The notes beneath the pieces are model-generated. The model was not told the DNA's origin, did no database searches, and worked only from the letters and a program-made list of their open reading frames with translations. The position numbers and the translations under genes were made by a program. From positions 34,884 to 98,883 of the forward strand of contig JAFZEX010000024.1 in NCBI GenBank assembly GCA_017560425.1: a DNA stretch of 64,000 bases, in the 5' to 3' direction. This document shows, in pieces, positions 51,017-57,872 of this stretch. How positions within the stretch are numbered: the first letter of the stretch is position 1; each line of letters begins with the position of its first letter. Origin of the DNA: Alistipes sp. Lineage in GTDB: Bacteria; Bacteroidota; Bacteroidia; Bacteroidales; Rikenellaceae.

Positions 51017-51744
51017 TGGAGTACTACAATCCCATAAACAACTCGTCGAAGAGGTATGCCGCTGTGATAACTATCGTTGTCATGGCTGTGGTGGCATTTG
51101 TCTTTAGCCTTATCACCATCGACGTGGAGCCTACGGAGGCGCAGGAGATGCTTGTTGCGATCGAGTATCTCGAGCCTGCGCCCGAGCCTATGCCCGAGCC
51201 TAAGCCCGAGCCCGCGCCTGTTGAGCAGCCAAAGACCGTCACGCCTACGCCTGATCCTAAGCAGGCATTCGAGAATGTAGCCCCCGAGAACACCACCAAC
51301 CAAACCTCGGGCGAGGAGGAGCAGACGCAGACGGTAAACCAGATGGCGCTCTTCAAGCCTACGGCGGGCATCACGCCCGACGAGGAGGTGGTAGATGGCA
51401 ATAGGCTTGCCCCCGAGGGTGAGAACGAGAGCCATAGCGGTGAGGGCACAGGTCTTAACGTTACGGGCGATGTCGATTTCGATGGAGGTCTTCGAACTCG
51501 AGGCATGCTTGGCGGCTACCCACGCCCCTCGGGCAATAATGCCGTGGGCAAGGTTGTTGTGGCGGTAGTTGTAAATAGCGATGGTAAGGTTGAGAGTGCC
51601 ACGGTCGTAGGCCAGGGTACAACAACTAACGACCGCACGCTACGTGAGAATGCTATTCGAGCCGCCCTCGAGACCAAGTTTAAGCCCGACCCATCGCGCA
51701 TGACGCAGACGGGAACAATAACCTATACCTATAAAGTAAATTAA
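51016..51744 (+). CDS. tonB: TonB-like energy transducer
   Basis: The 242-residue protein has an N-terminal transmembrane helix (about 13-35), a Pro/Glu/Lys-rich periplasm-spanning linker ('PAPEPMPEPKPEPAPVEQPK'), and a C-terminal TonB-like domain. That domain holds 'GKVVVAVVVNSDGKVESATVV', 'LRENAIRAALETKFKPDP' and 'TGTITYTYKVN'. It would contact TonB boxes of outer-membrane receptors such as the one at 9.4-11.8 kb. The next gene overlaps its stop by one base. Confidence 0.88.
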   Translation: MEYYNPINNSSKRYAAVITIVVMAVVAFVFSLITIDVEPTEAQEMLVAIEYLEPAPEPMPEPKPEPAPVEQPKTVTPTPDPKQAFENVAPENTTNQTSGEEEQTQTVNQMALFKPTAGITPDEEVVDGNRLAPEGENESHSGEGTGLNVTGDVDFDGGLRTRGMLGGYPRPSGNNAVGKVVVAVVVNSDGKVESATVVGQGTTTNDRTLRENAIRAALETKFKPDPSRMTQTGTITYTYKVN

Positions 51745-52139
51745 TGGAAGCATTACAACGCAGACTCGCCATGCTGCTCCTCGCCATGCTCTCGCTCACG
51801 TATGTCACGGCACAAGAGCCTAAGGGCGCAGAGATCGAGTTCGGAAGCATGGTCGTAGATTTTGGCTCTATAGCCCAAGATGGTGGTAAGCAGCTAATGC
51901 GCCTGAGCTTCACCAACACGGGCGATGTGCCCCTCGTGATTACCGAGGTGCGCACGAGCTGTTCGTGCATGTCGGTGAAGTATGAGCGCAAGAAGATTGA
52001 GCCCTCGGAGCGAGGTGTGCTCACCATCACGCTCGACCCCGCCAAGGCAATCAAGGGGCAATACTACCGTGTGATGCAGGTATTTTCAACAGCCAAGAGC
52101 GGCACAAAGCGCATAACCGTGAAGGCTGTCATAGAGTAA
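51744..52139 (+). CDS. DUF1573 exported protein
   Basis: The 131-residue product has an N-terminal signal sequence (about 1-24) and a DUF1573 domain: 'IEFGSMVVDFGSIAQDGG', 'LSFTNTGDVPLVITEVRTSCSCMSV', 'LTITLDPAKAIKGQYYRVM'. DUF1573 folds are Ig-like and of unknown role. It overlaps the tonB stop by one base, so it is translationally coupled to the Ton system and may help it. The partial gene at 1-367 carries the same domain. Confidence 0.85.
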   Translation: MEALQRRLAMLLLAMLSLTYVTAQEPKGAEIEFGSMVVDFGSIAQDGGKQLMRLSFTNTGDVPLVITEVRTSCSCMSVKYERKKIEPSERGVLTITLDPAKAIKGQYYRVMQVFSTAKSGTKRITVKAVIE

Positions 52140-52153
52140 AACATTGCAAAATT

Positions 52154-52819
52154 ATGAATATCAAACGTCTTGTATTTAACCCATTTAGGGAGAATACCTA
52201 CCTTGTGTGGGACGACACTAAGGAGGCTATCGTCGTAGATGCAGGTAATATGTCGGAGGCTGAGAACGACCACCTACGCACCGTTGTCGAGGAGCTCGGC
52301 CTTAATGTCGTGATGGCGGTAAACACCCATGGTCACTTCGACCATACGCAGGGTGTGATGTACGTCGTGAAGACCTTCGGCGCTAAGTTCGCATGCTCTT
52401 CAGAGGATAAGTTCCTTATGGCTACCGACTCGTCGGTAACGATGTATGGACTAAAGTGCAACCCTGTGCCCGAGATTGATATCGACCTCGACGAGTGCGA
52501 TGAGATAACCTTCGGTAACACCACCCTTAAGGTTATCTATACACCTGGTCATACTCCTGGCCACGTGTCGCTATACAACCCCGAGGCTAAGGCGCTGTTC
52601 ACGGGCGACACGCTCTTCCGTGAGAGCATCGGCCGCACCGACCTTCCTGGTGGCGACTACTCATGGATTATGCGCTCTATCCTCGAGGAGATTATCCCTC
52701 TTGGCGACGATGTAGCGATATACCCTGGCCACGAGGAGAGTTCGACAATAGGCCACGAGACCCTCTATAACCCCTTCGTTACCGAGGTGCTCAACAACGA
52801 GATTAACTATAAAGGATAA
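52154..52819 (+). CDS. MBL-fold metallo-hydrolase (glyoxalase II-like)
   Basis: The 221-residue hydrolase has the metal motif T-H-x-H-x-D-H in 'VNTHGHFDHTQGVMYV'. Other metal ligands lie in 'YTPGHTPGHVSLYN', 'ALFTGDTLF' and 'IYPGHEESSTIG'. Two metals, probably Zn or Fe, would be held in a cytoplasmic enzyme. It resembles glyoxalase II and persulfide dioxygenase-like proteins, but the substrate cannot be fixed. It begins 14 nt after the DUF1573 stop. Confidence 0.85.
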   Translation: MNIKRLVFNPFRENTYLVWDDTKEAIVVDAGNMSEAENDHLRTVVEELGLNVVMAVNTHGHFDHTQGVMYVVKTFGAKFACSSEDKFLMATDSSVTMYGLKCNPVPEIDIDLDECDEITFGNTTLKVIYTPGHTPGHVSLYNPEAKALFTGDTLFRESIGRTDLPGGDYSWIMRSILEEIIPLGDDVAIYPGHEESSTIGHETLYNPFVTEVLNNEINYKG

Positions 52820-52838
52820 CCACTAACCCCACGATGCT

Positions 52839-53510
52839 ATGCGCATAGACATCATCACTGTTGTTCCCGAGCTGCTCACATCGCCGCTCAACGAGTCAAT
52901 ATTGAAGCGAGCTCAGGAGTCGGGACATGCCGAGATTTATGTTCACAACCTGCGTGACTACACCGACGACAAGCGTCGCACCGTAGACGACTACCCCTTT
53001 GGTGGCGAGGCGGGCATGGTAATGAAGATTGAGCCGGTGTATCGCTGTATCGAGAAGCTTAAGTCGGAGCGCCACTACGACGAGATTATCTTCACCTCGC
53101 CCGATGGCATTCAGTACAACCAGCGTGAGGCAAACCGCCTGTCGCTGATGAACAACATCATCATATTGTGTGGCCACTACAAGGGTATCGACTACCGCAT
53201 CCGTGAGCACCTCATAACTCGTGAGATATCTATCGGCGACTATGTGCTCACCGGTGGCGAGCTCGCTGCGTGCGTCATCGCTGACTCTGTGGTGCGCATC
53301 ATTCCTGGCGCTATTGGCGACGAGGCATCGGCACTCACCGACTGCTTCCAGGATAACCTCCTCGCACCACCCGTCTACACTCGCCCCTCCGAGTTCAACG
53401 GCTGGAAGGTGCCCGAGGTACTCCTTTCAGGCAACTTCGCCGAGATAGAAAAGTGGCAGGAGGAGCAGGCTTTTCAGCGCACACAAACCCTCCGACCTGA
53501 TTTGTTGTGA
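52839..53510 (+). CDS. trmD: tRNA (guanine37-N1)-methyltransferase TrmD
   Basis: The 223-residue SPOUT enzyme methylates G37 of tRNA, limiting +1 frameshifts. Visible: '[13 protein letters not shown]', '[18 protein letters not shown]', the knot loop '[18 protein letters not shown]', '[16 protein letters not shown]' and '[16 protein letters not shown]'. The last codons and stop (TTGTTGTGA) are part of a repeat element (53500-53626) that also follows panB, so the C-terminus probably ends where the element joined. Confidence 0.95.
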   Translation: MRIDIITVVPELLTSPLNESILKRAQESGHAEIYVHNLRDYTDDKRRTVDDYPFGGEAGMVMKIEPVYRCIEKLKSERHYDEIIFTSPDGIQYNQREANRLSLMNNIIILCGHYKGIDYRIREHLITREISIGDYVLTGGELAACVIADSVVRIIPGAIGDEASALTDCFQDNLLAPPVYTRPSEFNGWKVPEVLLSGNFAEIEKWQEEQAFQRTQTLRPDLL

Positions 53511-53626
53511 TAAGGGGTCATTCTCGGCCCATCCCAAAAGAAAGACCCCTCGGGCTGTACTTCGAGTACTATCCCGAGGGGTCTTCTTTTGCGATAGACC
53601 AAGCCTAACCCCTTCTAACAACAAAT
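53500..53626. repeat. Nested-palindrome element, copy 1 (after trmD)
   Basis: The outer arms are 19 bp (ATTTGTTGTGATAAGGGGT at 53500-53518 versus the complement of 53607-53626, two mismatches). The inner hairpin pairs AAGACCCCTCGGG with CCCGAGGGGTCTT around a GTACT/AGTAC stem with loop TCG. The middle arms 'CAAAAG/CTTTTG' extend the inner stem with one mismatch. A close copy lies at 63884 and a diverged one, reversed, at 57744. It probably acts as a terminator for trmD. Confidence 0.9.
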
Positions 53627-53669
53627 CTTGTGCGCTTAGTGACGGGGTAGGGAATAAATAGGAGCGCTA

Positions 53670-53736
53670 CGCTTGATGGGGGTGATGGGTAACGCTCCGC
53701 TTGATGAGGGTGATGGGTGACGCTTCGCTTGATGGG
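53670..53736. repeat. 28-bp tandem direct repeat (2.4 copies)
   Basis: The unit starts CGCTTGATGRGGGTGATGGG and occurs at 53670-53697 and 53698-53725, then a partial unit to 53736. It sits between the trmD element and the 9-bp array. Confidence 0.7.
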
Positions 53737-53744
53737 TTATTTCT

Positions 53745-53850
53745 CCCATCTATCTCATCTATCTCATCTATCTCATCTATCCCATTTGCCCCATCTATCC
53801 CATTTGTCCCATCTATCCCATTCGTCCCATCTATCCCATCTATCCTATCT
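53745..53850. repeat. 9-bp tandem repeat array
   Basis: Eleven full 9-bp units plus a partial one. The consensus is CCCATCTAT, with variants CTCATCTAT, CCCATTTGC, CCCATTTGT and CCCATTCGT. It lies in the 3' flank of the beta-barrel gene at 53860. A minus-strand open frame through it would read Gly-Ile-Asp-Gly-Thr-Asn repeats, but I do not regard it as a gene. Confidence 0.85.
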
Positions 53851-53859
53851 CGTACGCCT

Positions 53860-54426
53860 CTACCACACAACGCCAAGCCTGATGCTGAAGCTCATGGCGA
53901 GGTTGTCGATGTTTTTGCCAAAGAGGTTCCACGTCTTGAAGCCGTGGTAGTAGCCTGTCTCGGCGGTCTTGCCACCGGCGTAGCCTGCGCCAACCCATGC
54001 GTCGGCAATAAAGTGCTTATAGCAGTACTGATAGCCAAACGTGCCGAGCAGAGCACCCATGCGCACGGGCGTGCGTAGTGCCGTTACCGAGTTGGTATAG
54101 TTGTAGTGCGAGTAGATTACCTCGGGGCGTAGGTAGAAGCCCATAAGGGGCTTGCTCTGGTCATATCCCGCCACGAAGAACTTGTGGCTATAGCGTAGCG
54201 TGAAGCCCATAGGGTCGTTCTTGAACTTGTCGTAGCCCGCCGAGATAAGGCTTGTGCAAAACTCGCCACTCTGCTTCACTGCGGGAAATGCTCGCTCGTA
54301 CGATAGCTTCGTGCTACCCGTAATCCACGACAGGAACGTCACCTTCACCGCATTCTTCTGCTGCGCATGGCACTTCGCTGTGCCGACCATCACAAGGCAC
54401 AACACAATAAGTAAAACTCTTCTCAT
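53860..54426 (-). CDS. Probable outer-membrane beta-barrel protein
   Basis: The 188-residue exported protein has a signal peptide (MRRVLLIVLCLVMVGTAKCHA). Many alternating-hydrophobicity strands follow with Tyr, Gly and Phe ('FTLRYSHKFFVAGYDQS', 'YLRPEVIYSHYNY', 'ADAWVGAGYAGG'), ending in 'FSIRLGVVW', with an aromatic last residue as in outer-membrane proteins. I cannot name its family; small 8-10-strand barrels look like this. A promoter with TTTG-N20-TATATTTG stands upstream. Its stop lies close to the minisatellite. Confidence 0.65.
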   Translation of the reverse strand: MRRVLLIVLCLVMVGTAKCHAQQKNAVKVTFLSWITGSTKLSYERAFPAVKQSGEFCTSLISAGYDKFKNDPMGFTLRYSHKFFVAGYDQSKPLMGFYLRPEVIYSHYNYTNSVTALRTPVRMGALLGTFGYQYCYKHFIADAWVGAGYAGGKTAETGYYHGFKTWNLFGKNIDNLAMSFSIRLGVVW

Positions 54427-54444
54427 AGGTTAGTAGTCTTTTCG

Positions 54445-54476
54445 CAAATATAGCAATAAGAAAAGAGCTGTCCAAA
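54445..54476 (-). promoter_or_regulatory. Promoter of the beta-barrel gene
   Basis: On the minus strand TTTG (54476-54473), 20 nt, TATATTTG (54452-54445). The -33 box falls in the loop of the upstream terminator. Confidence 0.65.
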
Positions 54477-54488
54477 TTGAACAGCTCT
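54464..54488 (-). terminator. Terminator of the DUF1566-like gene
   Basis: An 8-bp perfect stem (AGAGCTGT/ACAGCTCT) with a 9-nt loop, then TTTTCTTAT on the minus strand. Confidence 0.75.
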
Positions 54489-54511
54489 AATAAGATATAA
54501 GGTATGCGTTG

Positions 54512-55240
54512 TTACTCTAATTCATTAACATCTACTATTGCGATAGGTTGAATATAGAATGTAGAGGTTTTATTTGCATTAAAGGCTTCATTGTATGAAT
54601 ATGCATAGTATTTGGCTCGGTTTTCATTTACCTCTACGTTGGTCCAATATGCATTGTCTTGTAATTTGCGTTTAACTTTTTTTATCTCATCAATTGTTGG
54701 TAGTCTCCATTCGCTCCCTAATGATTTACAATGCTCAGTAGCCTCTGCCCATGTTCCTACTTTGCCTTCTATGGCTAAAAGTATAATCTTATCATTTAAA
54801 ATTGCTCCTTTAATAGCCTTTACACCTTTATACTCAATTATGCTATTGTCATCTTGATCCTGATGTGCGGGAGTAGGTGACCCACTTTTTGTTGTGTTAG
54901 ACGAAAATCTATTTATTATTCCTGCGAATGGATTTTCACCCTTTTGGTACTCCTTTTTCATTATAAAATGCAACTTATGACGAGTAAACAAAGAAAATAA
55001 TGGATGACGAGGAATGACAATATCTCTGTCTAGAACCCAACCGTCTGTTGCCATAATATTAAGCACTTCTCCAATATTCATTGTATCATAAAAGTCATAG
55101 GACTGATTGTCGAAAGAGATAGTTACTGTTAGATTTAAGCCACCACCTCTTGCATACACATCGCAATAAACAACTTTGGTTTGAGCAGAAACCTCAAATA
55201 AAAATAATGATAGAGTCAATATAGACAACAGCTTTTTCAT
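54512..55240 (-). CDS. Secreted protein with C-terminal DUF1566/Lcl-like fold
   Basis: The 242-residue exported protein has a signal peptide (MKKLLSILTLSLFLFEVSA) and an N-terminal 100-residue beta-rich part without a known domain. A Ser/Asn/Thr linker follows. The C-terminal segment 'TWAEATEHCKSLGSEWRLPTIDEIKKV', 'YWTNVEVNENRAKYYAYSYNEA' and 'FYIQPIAIV' is typical of DUF1566-type (formylglycine-enzyme-like) domains. The function is unknown. DNA is noticeably AT-rich. It is monocistronic, with a terminator at 54464. Confidence 0.65.
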   Translation of the reverse strand: MKKLLSILTLSLFLFEVSAQTKVVYCDVYARGGGLNLTVTISFDNQSYDFYDTMNIGEVLNIMATDGWVLDRDIVIPRHPLFSLFTRHKLHFIMKKEYQKGENPFAGIINRFSSNTTKSGSPTPAHQDQDDNSIIEYKGVKAIKGAILNDKIILLAIEGKVGTWAEATEHCKSLGSEWRLPTIDEIKKVKRKLQDNAYWTNVEVNENRAKYYAYSYNEAFNANKTSTFYIQPIAIVDVNELE

Positions 55241-55575
55241 AATGATTGTTATATAACTATTTGCTTCCGCCCCACCTCCAACAACGGGTTAATATAAAAA
55301 GAAAGTGTGGAGATGTTCGTTTATCTAAAGAAAGGCATTTGGCGTGGCCTCAACGGAAATAAACAATACTCCACACCTGTACAGTATGTGGAGTAGGCAC
55401 AGAGCGTGCCGACATAGCATACCAATACAAGTGATGTAAGCATTCGTTATCCTTCCGTTTAAAATCGCCAAATTTTTTCTTTAAGGATTAGCGAAACACT
55501 TTCACTAATAAATATGTCTGCAATCCGAGGACTGCACTACAAATTTAAGTAATTATTTTTGACTGAGCAAATAAA
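55241..55575. other. Structured intergenic region without a gene
   Basis: No ORF is supported here. Three related blocks can pair in alternative ways: GTGTGGAG (55305-55312), CTCCACAC (55369-55376) and TGTGGAG (55387-55393). A further pair GTTTAT/ATAAAC (55319/55359) strengthens the first choice. A small hairpin GGCAC/GTGCC lies at 55396-55410. This could be a small RNA, or the remnant of a mobile element. Confidence 0.4.
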
Positions 55576-55663
55576 TAGAGAGTTTAATGAATTTAAGGAG
55601 GTTAAGGAAATTAAAGTTTAGCACTATATTCACTAAACTCCCTAAATTCCCTAAATTCTCTAA
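55576..55663. repeat. Left palindrome beside the four-helix-bundle gene
   Basis: An AT-rich inverted repeat: the left arm (about 55576-55620) has TAGAGAGTTTA and AATTTAAGGAGG-like blocks, and the right arm (about 55633-55662) has CTAAACTCCCTAAATTCCC. A related palindrome lies on the other side of the gene. Confidence 0.65.
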
Positions 55664-55672
55664 TATATTTAT

Positions 55673-55680
55673 TATCTTTG
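55673..55680 (+). promoter_or_regulatory. -7 element of the four-helix-bundle gene
   Basis: TATCTTTG, 15 nt before the ATG at 55696; it follows the left palindrome directly. Confidence 0.55.
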
Positions 55681-55695
55681 TGAAAAAGATGACCT

Positions 55696-56244
55696 ATGAA
55701 TGATGCAATTCTAATAAAGTCGCAAGGAGACCATCGAAATCTAATATGTTATCGTAAAGCCGAACTAATATACGATATAACCTATCATTTTGCGAATTTG
55801 GCATTTGCGCATTGTGACCGCACGATAGACCAGATGGTTCAAGCTGCACGCTCTGGCAAACAAAATATTGTTGAGGGTAATGCGGATGCAGAAACCTCAA
55901 TCGAGATGGGCATCAAACTTATCAATGTTGCTAAGGCGAGTTTAAAAGAGTTGCTAACGGATTATGAGGACTATCTGCGTGTGAATGGTTATGAACTGTG
56001 GCGTGAAGACTCCGATAAGTTTATTGCGATGCGCAAACTTGGCAGTGACGGTAGCAATCAATCAATTTTAGACATTGCAAAATCCCGCCCTCTTGACACG
56101 GTCGCCAATATGGCAATCATTCTACTCAAGCAGGAGGACTATCTGCTACATAAACTCCTTGCTTCGCTTTCTGAACAATTTCTTGATGAGGGAGGCTTCA
56201 AAGAGAAAATGCACCGTATGCGTGTAGAAAGAAGGGGAAAATAG
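55696..56244 (+). CDS. Four-helix-bundle protein (23S rRNA intervening-sequence family)
   Basis: The 182-residue helical protein matches the family in 'LICYRKAELIYDITYHF', 'RTIDQMVQAARSGKQNIVEGN', 'ETSIEMGIKLINVAKASLKELLTDYEDYL'. Related proteins are encoded in 23S rRNA intervening sequences and also free in many genomes, and the fold resembles the Avd protein of diversity-generating elements. The biochemical role is unknown. The C-terminal 60 residues form the suffix domain seen in Bacteroidota copies. The gene is bracketed by two AT-rich palindromes of the same type, which suggests that it moves as a unit. Confidence 0.82.
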   Translation: MNDAILIKSQGDHRNLICYRKAELIYDITYHFANLAFAHCDRTIDQMVQAARSGKQNIVEGNADAETSIEMGIKLINVAKASLKELLTDYEDYLRVNGYELWREDSDKFIAMRKLGSDGSNQSILDIAKSRPLDTVANMAIILLKQEDYLLHKLLASLSEQFLDEGGFKEKMHRMRVERRGK

Positions 56245-56315
56245 AGAGTTTAGGGAATTTAAGGAGTTTAGCGACGATTCCTTAAATTCTCTATATTCCC
56301 TAAATTCCCTAAAAC
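56242..56315. repeat. Right palindrome beside the four-helix-bundle gene
   Basis: It begins at the stop codon with TAGAGAGTTTAGGGAATTTA, then a complementary arm with CCTTAAATTCTCTATATTCC and CTAAATTCCCTAAAAC. It shares blocks in direct order with the left palindrome. Confidence 0.65.
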
Positions 56316-56321
56316 TTAAAA

Positions 56322-56347
56322 AAAGCCCTCCCAAGTGGGAAGGCTTT
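56322..56347 (-). terminator. Terminator of the CoA-transferase gene
   Basis: Stem AAAGCC-TCCC/GGGA-GGCTTT with an AAGT loop and a single bulge each side, then TTTAAGTTTT on the minus strand. Confidence 0.75.
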
Positions 56348-56372
56348 ACATAAAAGGGAACTTATCAAAGTA

Positions 56373-57689
56373 TTACTTCGACATATAGCCCTTAACATAG
56401 TGGTGGTGTGAACCGTAGCGGTTGAATGCTGCCTCGTCCAAAGCCTCCTGTGCTGATGGGTGAGCTACAGAGATGATCAAACGAGCACGCTCCTGAAGGC
56501 TCTTGCCATACAAATCAACAGCACCATTCTCAGTTACGAACCAGTGGATGTGGTTACGAGTAGTAACAACACCAGCACCCTCAGTCAACACGTCAGAGAT
56601 CTTTGATACACCCTTAGTGGTGATTGATGGCATAGCGATGATTGCCTTACCACCCTTCGAGAGTGATGCACCATAGATGAAATCAACCTGACCACCTACG
56701 CCAGAGTAGAACTTGCGACCAAGAGAGTCGGCACATACCTGACCGGTGATATCTACCTGAAGAGCTGAGTTAATAGCAGTAACTCGGTCGTTCTTAGCAA
56801 TAACGAATGGGTCGTTAGTGTAGCCTACGTCCATCATCAATACGCCTGGGTTGTCGTCGATGAAGTCGTAAACCTTCTGTGAACCCATCAAGAATGTAGA
56901 TACCATCTTACCCTTGTCGATGTTCTTCAAAGCACCGTTGATAACGCCCTTCTCAACGAGTGGAAGCACGCCATCGGCGAACATCTCGGTGTGAACACCA
57001 AGGTTCTTGTGGCCTCCGAGCTGTGCAAGAACAGCGTTAGGAATAGCGCCGATACCCATCTGAAGTGTAGCACCGTCCTCGATAAGGCCAGCACACAAGT
57101 TACCGATCTTTGTCTCAACCTCGTTAGGAGCTGTGAAGTGAGCCTCCTCCAATGGCTGGTCGTCCTCAACGAAGAAGTTGATGCGTGATGAGTGGATCAT
57201 AGCATCACCGAACGAACGTGGAACGTACTTGTTTACTACGGCGATAACATAGTCAGCGCACTCAACAGCAGCCAATGTAGCATCTACTGATGTACCCAAA
57301 GATACATAGCCGTGCTTGTCTGGGCGTGACACCTGGATCATAGCAACGTTACATGGCACAGCGCCTGAACGGTAAAGCTTCTGAGTCTCGCTCAAGAAGA
57401 TTGGAATATAGTCAGCATAGCCGCTCTGTGTAACCTTGCGCACGTTGCCACCTACGAAGAATGAGTCGAGCTGGAATACGCCCTCGAACTCTGGGTCAGC
57501 ATATGGTGCTGGGCCCTCAGTGTGGAGGTGGTGGATGTGTACATCCTTGAACTCGCCATTGCGACCACGGTCGCACATAGCCTTGATAAGGCACTGAGGA
57601 GCAGATGCCACTGAGCTAAGGTGAATATGATCACCCGACTTGATACACTTAACAGCCTCGGCTGCAGTTGTGAACTTAATGTTGTACAT
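56373..57689 (-). CDS. Acetyl-CoA hydrolase/CoA-transferase family protein
   Basis: The 438-residue enzyme belongs to the type of family I CoA-transferases that includes 4-hydroxybutyrate and butyryl-CoA:acetate transferases. The catalytic Glu is in 'VHTEMFADG' (about residue 235). 'MGIGAIPNAVLAQLGGHKNLG', 'GSQKVYDFIDDNP', 'GVGGQVDFIYGASLSKGGKAI' and 'TEGAGVVTTRNHIHWFVTE' follow. The product could move CoA between acetate and another acid in fermentation; the partner acid cannot be set. It has no queue of metabolic neighbours and is monocistronic. Confidence 0.9.
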   Translation of the reverse strand: MYNIKFTTAAEAVKCIKSGDHIHLSSVASAPQCLIKAMCDRGRNGEFKDVHIHHLHTEGPAPYADPEFEGVFQLDSFFVGGNVRKVTQSGYADYIPIFLSETQKLYRSGAVPCNVAMIQVSRPDKHGYVSLGTSVDATLAAVECADYVIAVVNKYVPRSFGDAMIHSSRINFFVEDDQPLEEAHFTAPNEVETKIGNLCAGLIEDGATLQMGIGAIPNAVLAQLGGHKNLGVHTEMFADGVLPLVEKGVINGALKNIDKGKMVSTFLMGSQKVYDFIDDNPGVLMMDVGYTNDPFVIAKNDRVTAINSALQVDITGQVCADSLGRKFYSGVGGQVDFIYGASLSKGGKAIIAMPSITTKGVSKISDVLTEGAGVVTTRNHIHWFVTENGAVDLYGKSLQERARLIISVAHPSAQEALDEAAFNRYGSHHHYVKGYMSK

Positions 57690-57743
57690 GTCTCTAAGTT
57701 TTATTTTAGGTTTGTTAGTTATTCTTGTTTTGGGTACTATTAT

Positions 57744-57872
57744 ATTTTGTTGTTAGAAAGGGTTAGATTTGGTGCTAAGTCGAAATTGTCACGGAAGGGG
57801 GTATACTTGACGTATATCCCCTTTCGGGGCAATAAGCTTGGTGCCAAAGATGGCCCTTTATCACAACAAAAT
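57744..57872. repeat. Nested-palindrome element, copy 3 (after infB, reversed)
   Basis: It begins directly at the infB stop on the minus strand. Outer arms 'ATTTTGTTGTGATAAAGGG' and its partner 'ATTTTGTTGTTAGAAAGGG' match those of copies 1 and 2, but the inner hairpin differs: GGAAGGGGGTATAC pairs with GTATATCCCCTTTC. It probably ends infB transcripts. The 54 nt between it and the CoA-transferase start hold no clear promoter. Confidence 0.8.

Noticed and set aside
53745-53850. Possible CRISPR array
   Set aside because: Units are 9 bp and contiguous without spacers, and no cas gene is present.
53667-53876. Minus-strand open frame of 69 codons with Gly-Ile-Asp-Gly-Thr-Asn repeats
   Set aside because: It is the translation of the 9-bp minisatellite, overlaps the true beta-barrel gene end, and has no start context or promoter.
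56146-56334. Minus-strand frame with Leu-Asn-Ser repeats
   Set aside because: It is a translation of the right palindrome next to the four-helix-bundle gene, not a protein gene.
57736-57742. TATAAT-like box upstream of the CoA-transferase
   Set aside because: Bacteroidota housekeeping promoters use TAnnTTTG, and no matching -33 box is present.
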